Shown: positions 48,802-58,017, counted from the stretch's first letter. The stretch: DNA of 64,000 bases from Hymenobacter volaticus (GCF_022921055.1 NZ_CP095061.1:4937501-5001500), one strand, 5' to 3'. Made by a program: numbers and translations. Notes: generated from the sequence alone by a model not told the origin.

Positions 48802-49332
48802 TTACTGAGCCAACGGACCTTGAGAACCGTCGGATAGAATGTTGGCCTTGATGCTAACCTTCGTGATGCTTGGTGCCGTGTTGGCCCGTACTGCTACCTC
48901 TTTGTTTTGAATACCCGATTTGCCGTGGCTATCAAACTGCACTTCGATGGTGCCTTTTGAACCGGGAGCAATGGGCTCCTTAGTCCAGTTGGGCGTAGTG
49001 CAACCGCAAGAGGCGGTAGCGTTTTCGATGAGCAGCGGCGACTTGCCGGTGTTGGTGAACTCGAAGGTGTGCTTCACTACGTCGCCGGGTTTGATGTCGC
49101 CGAAGTCGTGCTCAGCTTGGGCAAAAGTCATCACCGGTGCATTTGGGTTGGGCACTTCCGTATCCGATACCACATTGGGGTTATCGACGGTTGGGTTGGC
49201 GACGGCTTCGCTGGCGTCAGTGGCCGCGGCGTTCATGCCTTCGGCACCTACTTCCGTGGTTTTATCTGTGTTACAGGCGCTTACCAGCAGGATACTAGAG
49301 AGCAGCAAAGAGGAAAAAAAGGTGCGTTTCAT
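48802..49332 (-). CDS. DUF1573 lipoprotein
   Basis: 176 aa from ATG 49332 with lipobox VSAC (Cys20), a Thr/Asn/Pro-rich linker (about 21-65), then a DUF1573 (ASPM/SPD-2/Hydin-like) beta domain: AEHDFGDIKPGDVVKHTFEF, NATASCGCTTPNWTKEPIAPG and IEVQFDSHGKSGIQNKEV. Likely periplasmic or surface exposed; function unknown but the gene is regularly placed next to yajC in this phylum. Confidence 0.9.
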   Translation of the reverse strand: MKRTFFSSLLLSSILLVSACNTDKTTEVGAEGMNAAATDASEAVANPTVDNPNVVSDTEVPNPNAPVMTFAQAEHDFGDIKPGDVVKHTFEFTNTGKSPLLIENATASCGCTTPNWTKEPIAPGSKGTIEVQFDSHGKSGIQNKEVAVRANTAPSITKVSIKANILSDGSQGPLAQ

Positions 49333-49427
49333 ATCAATTTCAAGAGCCACCAGCCTGGCGGCACGGCGTAAAAGTTTACGGTAAAATTACAGGTTATTCG
49401 CGTCTGACTAGCGCGATTATATACAAA

Positions 49428-49492
49428 GAAGGATTCTTCTATAGTAGAACGAGTTGTAGCAGCCTCGCCGTTCCACGGTAGAAGAATCCTTC
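49428..49492 (-). terminator. Terminator after the isocitrate dehydrogenase gene
   Basis: GAAGGATTCTTCTA (49428-49441) pairs with TAGAAGAATCCTTC (49479-49492), with an inner GTAGAAC/GTTCCAC stem, and a TTT-containing tail on the minus strand. It lies 28 bp past the idh stop. Confidence 0.7.
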
Positions 49493-49520
49493 GCTGTTGT
49501 ACCTAGTTCTGCAGGCTTGC

Positions 49521-50525
49521 TTACTTTCCTAGGTTATCGATGATGGCTTGTGCAAACTCGCTGGTTGATGCCTTGCCACCTAAGTCGCCGGTGCACTTTT
49601 CTTTGTCTTTCAGTGTGGCTTCCAGCGCCTGCTCAATGGTATCTGCGTACTGATGCTCACCCAAGTGGTGCAGCATCATCAGGGCCGAACGAAGCAGCGC
49701 TGTTGGGTTGGCTTTGCCCTGGCCTGCAATGTCGGGAGCCGAACCGTGTACCGCCTCGAAAATGGCCATATCGTCGCCGATGTTGGCGCCGGCCACTACG
49801 CCTAAGCCACCAACCAAACCAGCACACAAGTCGGATAGAATATCACCGAACAAGTTGGTGGTAACTACCACGTCAAACTGCTCAGGCTTGTTGACCAGCT
49901 GCATGCACATGTTGTCGATGATCTTGTCTTCGAACACGATGTGCGGAAACTCGTTGGAAGCTTCTTTGCAAGCGTTAAGCATCAAGGTGCCCGCCATCTT
50001 CAGGATGTTGGCCTTGTGAGCTAAGGTCACTTTTTTGCGGCCATGCCGGTCGGCATACGCAAACGCGGCGCGGCAGATTTTGCGCGAGCCTTCTTTGGTA
50101 ATGCGGTTGAAAGAGTCGGCAATGCCGAGGCGCTCGTCGTACACTTCTAGGCCCGAGTACAAGCCCTCGGTGTTTTCGCGGAACAGCACTAAGTCAATGC
50201 CTTCGTAACGCGTTTTGATGCCTTCGGTGGTTTTGGAAGGCCGCACGTTCTGATAGAGGTCGTATTTCTGGCGCAGCGTCACGTTGATGCTGCGGAAGCC
50301 CTTGCCTACCGGCGTCGTGATGGGGCCTTTCAATGCCACCCGGTTTTTCTCCAACGACGAAAGCAGCGCCTGTGGAATCAGCTCGCCCGACTGGTCGAAG
50401 GTAGTTTGGCCAGCGTTCTGCTCTTCCCACTGTACGGGCACCTGCGCCGCCGTGAAAATATCAGTTACCGCTTTCGTGATTTCGGGGCCAATGCCGTCGC
50501 CGGGGATGAGGGTGATGAGGTGCAT
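49521..50525 (-). CDS. Isocitrate/isopropylmalate-type dehydrogenase, probable NAD-dependent isocitrate dehydrogenase
   Basis: 334 aa, oxidative decarboxylation of isocitrate to 2-oxoglutarate is the likely reaction. Seen: LIPGDGIGPEITKAV at the N-terminus, TPVGKGFRSINVTLRQKYDLY (substrate loop), LVLFRENTEGLYSGLEV, LAHKANILKMAGTL, VTTNLFGDILSDLCAGLVGG and IFEAVHGSAPDIAGQGKANP (NAD loop). The short length and IxVTLRxKYDLYxNVRP pattern favour NAD-IDH over LeuB. It lies inside the nusB-to-coaE block but has its own terminator and promoter element. Confidence 0.9.
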   Translation of the reverse strand: MHLITLIPGDGIGPEITKAVTDIFTAAQVPVQWEEQNAGQTTFDQSGELIPQALLSSLEKNRVALKGPITTPVGKGFRSINVTLRQKYDLYQNVRPSKTTEGIKTRYEGIDLVLFRENTEGLYSGLEVYDERLGIADSFNRITKEGSRKICRAAFAYADRHGRKKVTLAHKANILKMAGTLMLNACKEASNEFPHIVFEDKIIDNMCMQLVNKPEQFDVVVTTNLFGDILSDLCAGLVGGLGVVAGANIGDDMAIFEAVHGSAPDIAGQGKANPTALLRSALMMLHHLGEHQYADTIEQALEATLKDKEKCTGDLGGKASTSEFAQAIIDNLGK

Positions 50526-50584
50526 CAAGTAGTGAGTGAAGTGAGGGATGGGGAATCAAGCTTGCCAACCAAGCTACGCGCCCG

Positions 50585-50592
50585 CAAAGGTA
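50585..50592 (-). promoter_or_regulatory. Candidate -7 element of the isocitrate dehydrogenase gene
   Basis: TACCTTTG on the minus strand, a full TAnnTTTG match, 60 bp before ATG 50525. No -33 at proper spacing seen. Confidence 0.45.
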
Positions 50593-50620
50593 CCACACCA
50601 GAATGTGCTTATAATGAAAA

Positions 50621-50684
50621 AAGTGCTGATAAGCTGATAGGCAATGGTGAAGCAACACCTCTGCAAATCAGCTTATCAGCACTT
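50621..50684 (-). terminator. Terminator after ytxH
   Basis: Perfect 18-bp inverted repeat AAGTGCTGATAAGCTGAT (50621-50638) with its complement at 50667-50684, followed on the minus strand by a T-run. It lies 20 bp past the ytxH stop. Confidence 0.85.
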
Positions 50685-50704
50685 CTTACCGCCCGCGGGA
50701 GCTA

Positions 50705-51015
50705 CTAAATCGTCTTGCGGGAATTGATTTGATTGATGAGCTGATCGACATCACCTAAAAGCTGCTCGGCTTTGCTCTTGGCATCCTGAATAACGCGTTG
50801 GCCTTCGCTTTTAGCCGAAGACGGTCCTACATCCGAACGGCTCGTAACGAGGTTCTCGGTAAGGTCGGCGAGGTTTTCGCGGTATTTTTCCAGCTTGTAA
50901 CTCAGCCAGCTACGGGTTTCGCGGCCCTTTTCGGGGCGTACAATAGTCCGACGAGGGCACCAGTCAGGGCACCGCCCGTGAAGCACAGAAGACCAGTTAT
51001 GGTTTTGCTACCCAT
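50705..51015 (-). CDS. YtxH-domain protein, frameshifted
   Basis: About 103 aa when repaired. ATG 51015 begins MGSKTITGLLCFTGGALTGA, one membrane helix, then GLLYAP, the YtxH signature. The frame changes at the G run 50933-50936: one added base gives LLYAPEKGRETRSWLSYKLE and continues through an amphipathic helical region to SRKTI, 104 codons. YtxH proteins are small membrane-associated stress-related proteins without known biochemical activity. The gene is between nusB and idh. Confidence 0.82.
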
Positions 51016-51176
51016 GGAATTAGGAGTGAGTATAAGGGATGGGGATTGAGACAGGGAAAGTGAACCTAAATACGCAGAAGTTACGGTTGAGATATAATTC
51101 GCTTGCATCAAGAGCCGCGCAGTCGAGTGCCCGCCTGCTCCCATACCAATTGGCGCTAACCGTTTGGCACAGCGGG

Positions 51177-52361
51177 CTACTGGTTGTCGAGCAACCCGCG
51201 GCCCGACTTGCGAATGGCTCCGCTAGCCGTCAGATCTTGCGCCAATTTATCTAGAATCCCGTTCACAAACTGCTTGCTCTTGGGTGTGCTGTAAATCTTA
51301 CTGATTTCAATGTACTCGTTGATGGTTACTTTCACGGGTATACCACGGAAGAGGTGCATCTCGCAAAGCGCCATCTTGAGCAGAATTTTATCGGTGAGGG
51401 CCACCCGCTCTACGTCCCAATTTTGCGTTGATTCGGCAATCAGCTTCTCGTACTTTTCGTCTTCAGTGAGCGTCTGCTTGTAAAGGCTTTCGGCAAACTC
51501 TTTGTCTTCCTGCCAGTTGGCCGATAACGACATGAGTTCCAACGTTTCGTTGGCCGCTTCGTCGAGCATCTTCACCGTCTTGAGCACAAGGTTCTTGACG
51601 ATGGGCCGGTTCTCTTCCCAGTTCAAGTCATCTTGCTCTAAATAGCGAGGCAAGCTCTCGCCCTTGAAAACGTAGGTTTTGTACAGATGCTTCAGCATCT
51701 CCTGGTCTTCGGTGTAGTTGCCCGCGGGCGCCGCCAGATAGCTTAGGAGCTCCGGGTCTTGCCGCATTTCGTTGCGCCACGCCAAGCGTAAGGCTTCCCG
51801 CTCGTCTTCCCCCTGCCACCGCTGCGAACGGCGGATGGTGAGGTCGATGAGTTGCTGGTTGCTTATCAGCTTCGCAATGGCCTGGTTCTGCTCGAGCCGG
51901 GTGGTATCGAGCAATGGCTCCTTGGATGCCAAGTGCCGACGGGCTTCCCGGCCTTTCTCTTCCTCAATTATTTGAAGAAGAGATTCCGGAATATTGAGCA
52001 GGTGCAAGTACTGGTCGTGGATGCTTTCGGCGGCGTGTACCATCTGGCCCGCGTAGAACGAAGCGTCCTTGGCTACGGCTTTTTGGTAGTACTTGATGGC
52101 ATCCTCCACGGCGTCCTGCACGTCAGCGTCGTCGCTCTTCTCTGGCTCCTGGCCAGATTTATGCCACTCCTTGAACGTGAGTTCGGCCATCTTCTGCTGC
52201 CCTTTCAGCAACCGGCGGTCCTGCGGTTCGGGCGAGGTAAGGTCGGGCGCGAAGGCATCCGCAATCCGGTCATTAGCCAATAAAAAATCAGACCCTACGG
52301 CCTGATGATAGGCGTACAGGGCCTGCATGACCTTGATGCGAAGCGTGCGACGGTTGAGCAT
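51177..52361 (-). CDS. nusB: Transcription antitermination factor NusB (long Bacteroidota form)
   Basis: 394 aa, far longer than the roughly 140-aa E. coli protein, which is usual in Bacteroidota. NusB landmarks: MLNRRTLRIKVMQALYAYHQ at the N-terminus, and in the C-terminal domain VERVALTDKILLKMALCEM, LFRGIPVKVTINEYIEISK and YSTPKSKQFVNGILDKLAQDL. The middle (about 60-250) is a charged helical insertion. NusB binds boxA RNA with S10 for rRNA antitermination. A long imperfect inverted repeat separates it from the upstream leucine dehydrogenase gene. Confidence 0.94.
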   Translation of the reverse strand: MLNRRTLRIKVMQALYAYHQAVGSDFLLANDRIADAFAPDLTSPEPQDRRLLKGQQKMAELTFKEWHKSGQEPEKSDDADVQDAVEDAIKYYQKAVAKDASFYAGQMVHAAESIHDQYLHLLNIPESLLQIIEEEKGREARRHLASKEPLLDTTRLEQNQAIAKLISNQQLIDLTIRRSQRWQGEDEREALRLAWRNEMRQDPELLSYLAAPAGNYTEDQEMLKHLYKTYVFKGESLPRYLEQDDLNWEENRPIVKNLVLKTVKMLDEAANETLELMSLSANWQEDKEFAESLYKQTLTEDEKYEKLIAESTQNWDVERVALTDKILLKMALCEMHLFRGIPVKVTINEYIEISKIYSTPKSKQFVNGILDKLAQDLTASGAIRKSGRGLLDNQ

Positions 52362-52375
52362 GAGTTGGTTATCGA

Positions 52376-52470
52376 TTGTTGATTGCCAATTGTTAGTTGA
52401 TGATTAGTAAGAAGTTGACTTGCGCACCGAGTACGCCAACAAGCAACAACTAACAATCAGCAATCAACAA
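52376..52470. repeat. Imperfect inverted repeat between leucine dehydrogenase and nusB
   Basis: Arms 52376-52399 and 52447-52470 (TTGTTGATTG...TTAGTTG and complement) match in about 22 of 24 positions around a 47-bp loop. It lies just past the repaired stop of the dehydrogenase and before the nusB start, so it may act as a terminator or attenuator. Confidence 0.6.
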
Positions 52471-52477
52471 CCAGCTA

Positions 52478-53568
52478 TTAATAAGTTGACTTGACTTTGC
52501 CGATTGCGGCAATCCGCTCTTCGGCCTGCCGGATGGCGGCAGCTTGGGGTGGGTGTGTTCTTGCTCGGCTTTAGTGAGCACTTGGGTGGTGTAGTCGTAG
52601 ATCTTCTCGGTTTGCACGAGCGCCGATTGGCGACTGCCGCCGATTACTTCGGAGTAGACGTTGATCAGGCCACCAGCATTGATAAGGAAATCGGGCGCGT
52701 ACACAATGCCACGCTCCACAAGGGCGGGGCCGTGCACGTTCTCGTCTTCCAGTTGGTTGTTGGCGCAGCCCGCAATAACGCGGCACTTCAGGCGGTCAAT
52801 GGTATCGTCGTTGATGGTAGCACCTAGTGCGCAAGGCGAATAGATGTCTACCTCTTGGTCGTAGATTTCATCAAGGCTCACAGCCAGGGCGCCAAAACGA
52901 GCAGCAGCTTCCAGCGCGCGGTCTTCGTAGTAGTCGGTCAGCACAAGTTTAGCGCCTTCCTTCTGTAGGTACTCGAGCAAGTAAGTGCCCACGTGGCCCA
53001 CGCCTTGTACGGCAATGCGTTTGCCGGTCAGGCTATCGGAGCCGTACGCTTTCTTAGCAGCCGCCTTCATGCCCATGTAGGTACCATAGGCCGTTACCGG
53101 CGACGGGTCGCCGGAACCACCCATGCTTTCGGGCAAACCTGCCACGTGCTTGGTTTCCATCCGGATGTATTCCATGTCCTTGGTGGTCATGTTCACATCT
53201 TCAGCCGTGATGTATTTGCCGTTCAAGTTCTGCACAAAGCGGCCAAACTTACGCAGCAAGCCTTCCGTCTTCATCGTGCGGGCGTCGCCGATGATAACGG
53301 CTTTGCCACCGCCCAAGTTCAAGCCCGAAATAGCAGCTTTGTAGCTCATGCCGCGGGAGAGGCGCAGCACATCATGTAAGGCTTCGGCATCGGAGGCGTA
53401 GTGCCACATGCGGGTGCCGCCGAGCGCAGGCCCGAGTACTGTGTTGTGAATGCCGATAATAGCGCGCAGACCAGTTGCGTGGTCGTGGCAAAACACCACT
53501 TGCTCGTGCTGATGTTCGGCAATCTGACCGAAGACCGACGTATCGGTCGTTTCGTGAAATTCAACCAT
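52478..53568 (-). CDS. Leucine dehydrogenase (Glu/Leu/Phe/Val family), frameshift near 3' end
   Basis: NAD-dependent deamination of branched-chain amino acids. 363 aa when repaired. Motifs: GPALGGTRMWHYASDAEAL, catalytic-lysine region GLNLGGGKAVIIGD, GSGDPSPVTAYGTYMGM, Rossmann IAVQGVGHVGTYLLEYL, and CALGATINDDTI and CRVIAGCANNQL. The frame as given ends at 52450 with an unrelated tail (HPKLPPSGRPK). One added base in the G run 52546-52549 gives EHTHPQAAAIRQAEERIAAI and then GKVKSTY with stop at 52478 (364 codons), the expected leucine dehydrogenase ending. Short and RxMW motif pattern favour leucine over glutamate. Confidence 0.9.
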
Positions 53569-53737
53569 TGGGATGGGGATAGAATGGGCGGGAGTTTGGG
53601 GGAAGAAAAGAGCGGACCTTGGTTGTTGTATCTTTGAGAGCGATAACGCGAAGCAGTGTTGCCTATTAGTTGGCGTCTTTCGGCTGATTGACGTTTAATA
53701 GGCGCAGCACTTCGTGATGCCGCCCTCAATTCGGGTG

Positions 53738-53745
53738 CAAAAGTA
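53738..53745 (-). promoter_or_regulatory. Candidate -7 element of leucine dehydrogenase
   Basis: TACTTTTG on the minus strand fits TAnnTTTG, about 170 bp before ATG 53568. A TATCTTTG on the plus strand at 53629-53636 in the same divergent region could serve the ABC transporter. Confidence 0.35.
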
Positions 53746-53829
53746 ACCCAATTTCCGGTTCCGGCCATTGGGTATGCTATCTACGCGGCCGGCCGGGTCG
53801 CTGTTTTCCTGCCTCTATTTCCTCCCCTC

Positions 53830-55617
53830 GTGCGCGCACTTTCCACTACCAATAAATACCTGTTTCGCTACAAATGGCATTTCCTCGGTGGGGTGTTGTT
53901 TGTGGCGTTGAGCACCTTGCTCGCCATTTTTCCGGCCCAAATTGTTCGTTACGCTTTCGATTTGGTGGGCGAAGGCATCGACTTGTACCATCTTTTTGCG
54001 GGCACTTCCTCGCAGAGTGAGGTGTACACGCTCTTTGGTCGCAACGTGCTGCTCTACGGTATTCTGATCATTGTGCTGGCGTTGCTGCGCGGCGTGTTTT
54101 TGTTCTTCATGCGCCAAACCCTCATTGTAATGAGCCGGCACGTAGAAAACGATCAGAAAAACGAAATCTACCAGCACTACCAGTCGCTACCGCTGGCCTT
54201 CTACCGGCGCCACAGCACTGGTGACTTGATGTCGCGCATCTCGGAAGACGTGGGGCGGGTGCGCATGTACATCGGGCCAGCGCTGATGTACTTCATGCAG
54301 CTCGTGATTTTGTTTGTGCTCATCGTGCCGCTCATGTTCATGGTGAACGTGAAGCTGACTATCTATACGCTGCTACCGCTTCCCGTGCTGAGCGTGAGCA
54401 TCTTCTACGTCAACAACCTGATCGAAAAGAAGAGCGACGAAATTCAACGCAGTTTGTCGGGCATGACAACGTTCGTACAAGAGGCGTTTTCGGGTATCCG
54501 GGTGCTGAAGTCGTTTGTGCGGGAAGATGACTCGCACCAGCAATTTGCGATGGCCTCCAACGAGTACAAGGAAAAGTCGCTGAGCTTGAACTTCGTGAAT
54601 TCGCTGTTTTTCCCGCTGATATTGTTTCTGGTGGGCTTGAGCACCATCGTCACGGTGTACGTTGGCGGCCAAGAGGTTATTCGCGGCACCATCACGACGG
54701 GCAGCATTGCCGAGTTCCTGATTTACGTGAACCTGCTTACTTGGCCCGTTACGGCGCTCGGCTGGACCAGCAGCCTTGTGCAACGCGCTGAGGCTTCCCA
54801 AGCCCGCATCAACGAATTTTTGGACCAAAAAACCGACATTATCTCGCAGAAAAATATCGAGCAGGAAATCGTCGGCGACATTGTTTTCGACCACGTCTCG
54901 TTCACTTACCCTGATACCGGAATTCAGGCCCTACGCGACGTATCGTTTCGCATCCGGCCGGGCCAAACGCTGGCCATCATCGGCAACACGGGCTCGGGCA
55001 AAAGCACGGTAGCCGTGCTGCTCTGCCGCCTCTTCGACGTAACCTCCGGCACCATCCGGATAGACGGGGTTGATGTGCGCGACTTTTCGTTGAATTCGCT
55101 GCGCGAGCAAATTGGTTACGTACCGCAGGATGTGTTTCTGTTCTCAGACTCCATTCGCAACAACATCAACTTTGGCCTGAGCAACCCGACCGAAGAGCGG
55201 ATGCAGCAAGCCGCTAAGGACGCCAACGTCTATGAAAACATCATCCGCTTCCCCGAAGGCTTCGAGACCAAGCTCGGCGAACGGGGCATTACCCTTTCGG
55301 GCGGCCAAAAACAGCGCGTCAGCATTGCCCGTGCCCTGGTGAAAGAACCCAAGATCCTGATCCTCGACGATTCACTATCTGCTGTCGATACCAACACCGA
55401 AAACGCCATTCTTGATGCACTCCAGCGCATCATGCATAACCGCACCAGCCTCATCATCTCGCACCGCGTAAGCTCGGTAAAGCTGGCCGATGAAATCTTG
55501 GTTCTTGATGATGGCGTTATTGTGCAGCACGGCACACACGAGGCCCTCATGCAAGACCCCGATGGGCTATATCGGGCGCTGTACGAGCGGCAATTACAAA
55601 GTGAAGACGCAGCCTAA
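53830..55617 (+). CDS. ABC exporter half-transporter, MdlA-like
   Basis: 595 aa: six-helix permease domain (about 15-320) then an ATPase domain. Walker A GNTGSGKST is near residue 385, signature LSGGQKQR near 490, Walker B ILILDDSLSAVD near 512 and the switch ISHRV. The Walker B glutamate is replaced by Asp (LDDS), the mark of the degenerate half in heterodimeric exporters such as E. coli MdlA. The complementary half with LSVGQ and LDEA is encoded at 62.0-63.9 kb. Starts at GTG 53830. Exported substrate unknown. Confidence 0.9.
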   Translation: MRALSTTNKYLFRYKWHFLGGVLFVALSTLLAIFPAQIVRYAFDLVGEGIDLYHLFAGTSSQSEVYTLFGRNVLLYGILIIVLALLRGVFLFFMRQTLIVMSRHVENDQKNEIYQHYQSLPLAFYRRHSTGDLMSRISEDVGRVRMYIGPALMYFMQLVILFVLIVPLMFMVNVKLTIYTLLPLPVLSVSIFYVNNLIEKKSDEIQRSLSGMTTFVQEAFSGIRVLKSFVREDDSHQQFAMASNEYKEKSLSLNFVNSLFFPLILFLVGLSTIVTVYVGGQEVIRGTITTGSIAEFLIYVNLLTWPVTALGWTSSLVQRAEASQARINEFLDQKTDIISQKNIEQEIVGDIVFDHVSFTYPDTGIQALRDVSFRIRPGQTLAIIGNTGSGKSTVAVLLCRLFDVTSGTIRIDGVDVRDFSLNSLREQIGYVPQDVFLFSDSIRNNINFGLSNPTEERMQQAAKDANVYENIIRFPEGFETKLGERGITLSGGQKQRVSIARALVKEPKILILDDSLSAVDTNTENAILDALQRIMHNRTSLIISHRVSSVKLADEILVLDDGVIVQHGTHEALMQDPDGLYRALYERQLQSEDAA

Positions 55618-55670
55618 GTATCGACACCGTCGAAAAGATTAAACGTAATGTAAGTGGTGCCAGCCAGTAT

Positions 55671-56810
55671 TTAAGTTGCGGCCATCAGTTCTGCTACCCG
55701 TTTCCCAACACCTGCGCCAAGGGCTACTCCCATGCCATTGCAGCGCAGCGCCCCAAACACGCCGGAAGCCAGCGTACCTACCAATGGCTCTAGTTCTGCG
55801 CCAAAAGCCATGACTCCGCTCCACCGGTAGTCTATACGCACAGATCGACCGGGTAATATTACTTCGTGCAACAACTGCTCTAAGTGTTGCTGCACTAGCG
55901 AAGTCAAGCCGGGCTCGGTGGTGGCCTCGGCGGCAAAATCAAGATGGCGGCCTCCACCAAGCAGGATACGGTTGTCCACTTGGCGGAAATAGTAGTAGCC
56001 TTTGTCGTAATGAAAGGTACCGGGCAACTTCAAGCCTGCTATCGGCTCGGTAACGAGCACTTGGCCCCGGCCAGGCTGTAGGTCTAGTTCGGGGAAGAAG
56101 TGCCGACTGAAGGCATTGGTAGCCAATAATACCTGCGTTGTCTCCAACGTTCCCAATGGCGTTTGCAGCCGCACCAAGTCACTACCGGGTTCTAAGGCTT
56201 GCACAGAGCAGCCGTGCAGTACGGTGATGCCAGCTTGCCAAGCTTGCCGCAACAGCGCGTCCATCATTTGGCCAGTATTCAAGGCACCTTCCGCCACGTT
56301 TTCCAGCATTACATCGACACCCTGAAAGCCAAACTTAGACAGTTGATTGGTAGCATCACGAAAAACACTGGCCTGGCCAATGATAGGCGCCAGCAGCTCA
56401 TTGTAGCGAGGAATAGCAGCGCGACAACGCGCGGCTAGGTCGGCCTCACTAGGCCGAAACAACTCGTACCCTCCTACTGGCTGGTACTGTACTACTTCGT
56501 CGGATAGCAAGCGGCGAAGTTCTGCCAGTCCTTCCCATCGGGCTTGCACTACGCGCAAAAGAGCAGCCGTTCCGCTGCGTGCTTCTTGCTCCAGCAACTC
56601 CGAGATACTGCCGAAGCAAGCAAAGCCAGCATTCTTGGTACTAGCGCCATTGGGCAGCACATCACGCTCCAGCACCAGCACACGCGCTTTGGGCCGAAGA
56701 CGACGTGTATGCAGTGCGGCTGTCAGACCCACCAATCCAGCCCCAACAATCACTACATCATAGCCTTGCATGAAGGTCTGGTGCTCCCAATAAGAAAGTA
56801 GTGCTGCCAT
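55671..56810 (-). CDS. FAD-dependent oxidoreductase of the DAO/glycine oxidase type
   Basis: 379 aa from ATG 56810. FAD-binding GxGxxG in YDVVIVGAGLVGLTAAL near residue 14, VLERDVLPNGASTKNAGFAC, a DAO-type substrate domain (PVGGYELFRP), FHYDKGYYYFRQVDNRILLGG, and the second FAD segment YRWSGVMAFGAELEP followed by RCNGMGVALGAGVGKRVA. It probably oxidises an amino acid or amine; no partner gene indicates which. It converges with the ABC transporter gene (53-bp gap). Confidence 0.86.
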   Translation of the reverse strand: MAALLSYWEHQTFMQGYDVVIVGAGLVGLTAALHTRRLRPKARVLVLERDVLPNGASTKNAGFACFGSISELLEQEARSGTAALLRVVQARWEGLAELRRLLSDEVVQYQPVGGYELFRPSEADLAARCRAAIPRYNELLAPIIGQASVFRDATNQLSKFGFQGVDVMLENVAEGALNTGQMMDALLRQAWQAGITVLHGCSVQALEPGSDLVRLQTPLGTLETTQVLLATNAFSRHFFPELDLQPGRGQVLVTEPIAGLKLPGTFHYDKGYYYFRQVDNRILLGGGRHLDFAAEATTEPGLTSLVQQHLEQLLHEVILPGRSVRIDYRWSGVMAFGAELEPLVGTLASGVFGALRCNGMGVALGAGVGKRVAELMAAT

Positions 56811-56904
56811 GTGCTTAAACAATTAGAGGGGTAGCATTTCTTGAATCCGTTAGCTTTTGCTTGTAAGATAAGTGTGCAAAATCGAGCACCTGACTGGAAA
56901 GCAG

Positions 56905-56938
56905 AAACGCCCATCTGGTAAGTACCAGATGGGCGTTT
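56905..56938 (-). terminator. Terminator of the small T9SS protein gene
   Basis: Perfect 16-bp inverted repeat AAACGCCCATCTGGTA (56905-56920) with complement at 56923-56938 and a 2-nt loop. It lies 18 bp past the stop at 56957; it could also act on nothing else on the minus strand before the oxidase promoter. Confidence 0.75.
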
Positions 56939-56956
56939 GCAAGCTGTAAAGCCGAA

Positions 56957-57499
56957 TTATTGACCTACCATGATGCGTTTCATGCCACGACGCTCACCCG
57001 AGGTACACTGTACAATGTACGCTCCGGGAGGTAAGTTGCTTACGTCCAGAACAGCCACATCATTGCTGCTAATCAAGTCGCGGGTGATAAGTGGTCGCCC
57101 GTCAGGACCATTTACCTCGACTCGCGTGGGATTAGGAGAATTGGTGCGGACTGTGAGGCGCCGCGTTACAGGGTTAGCATTGGCCAGCACCTTCAGCATG
57201 GTGGTATTGGCAACCGGCTCCGCCATCTTATTGGTAACCAAAGCAGGCGGCTCTACCTCAGCAGCAACTGGCTTTGCTGGCGCAGCAGCCGGCTTGGCGG
57301 CAACCGCTACGGGCTTGACTGTAGGCGCAGGAGTAGCAGGCTTCTTAGCCGCTACCGGTACAGGTTTTTTAGCTGCCGGAACAGTGGCTTTCACCGGCGG
57401 CTTGGCAGCTGGCTTTGGCGGAACCTTTGTTTGCGCCTCAGCGGGAGAAAAAAATAGCAGAGTAGCTATCAAGTAAACAAGTGTAGAAAGAAGTCTCAT
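56957..57499 (-). CDS. Ala/Pro/Lys-rich secreted protein with T9SS-like C-terminal domain
   Basis: 180 aa. Signal peptide (MRLLSTLVYLIATLLFFSPA, cleavage near AEAQ at 23), then about 75 residues of low-complexity Ala-Pro-Lys-Val (repeats of AAKPV/AAKKP), then a compact beta domain (LANANPVTRRLTVRTNSPNP, VEVNGPDGRPL, LDVSNLPPGAYIVQCTSG, MKRIMVGQ) that has the layout of a T9SS type A sorting domain. No catalytic domain is present, so it is probably a surface or extracellular structural protein; the charged linker could bind polysaccharide, which is inference only. Confidence 0.8.
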   Translation of the reverse strand: MRLLSTLVYLIATLLFFSPAEAQTKVPPKPAAKPPVKATVPAAKKPVPVAAKKPATPAPTVKPVAVAAKPAAAPAKPVAAEVEPPALVTNKMAEPVANTTMLKVLANANPVTRRLTVRTNSPNPTRVEVNGPDGRPLITRDLISSNDVAVLDVSNLPPGAYIVQCTSGERRGMKRIMVGQ

Positions 57500-57995
57500 A
57501 TGTGCACCGAAGGTAAAATGAGCTTAACTGATTTCTTGTAAAATTAACTAAATACAAGCTGTTATCAGCTGATTTCCTCCGAATATTATAATAATGAAGA
57601 TTTTCCTAATCTCCATTATACATGACCAAAGCCAAGTGGACCTCTTACCCACCGGATTTTCTATTTCCGCAGCAGCATGCCGCACTTGTTCTTGCTGAGA
57701 CAAGCGCTTAGCTTTGAATAAACCGAGGCCTTGACCAAGCGATTTTGATAATAAAAGCAGCAGAATTTCTTAGCCTACCTATTTAGCGTTTGCCCCATCA
57801 CTGTCAGTAAGCATGAAAACAACGAGACAACTTGAAACCTATCCCTGAATACATTCTCTTGGTTAAGCAACAGTAGTCCTGTATCGTCTAATAGCGGCAA
57901 TGAAATGTTACTGATACTAAGAGCAATATGTATTTAGAAGCTTCAGGTGATAGAATTTTATTGAGTAGAAGTTGCGCAGCTTCTAGATTCTAGCT
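57500..57995. other. AT-rich intergenic region
   Basis: About 500 bp between the small T9SS protein and the tRNA-Pro promoter, AT-rich, without a gene-like frame. Confidence 0.5.
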
Positions 57996-58003
57996 TACCT
58001 TTG
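57972..58003 (+). promoter_or_regulatory. Promoter of tRNA-Pro(GGG)
   Basis: TTG (57972-57974), 21-bp spacer, TACCTTTG (57996-58003), a full TTTG-N19-21-TAnnTTTG type match in the -7, placed 14 bp before the tRNA. Confidence 0.65.
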
Positions 58004-58017
58004 CATCATAATTCCTT

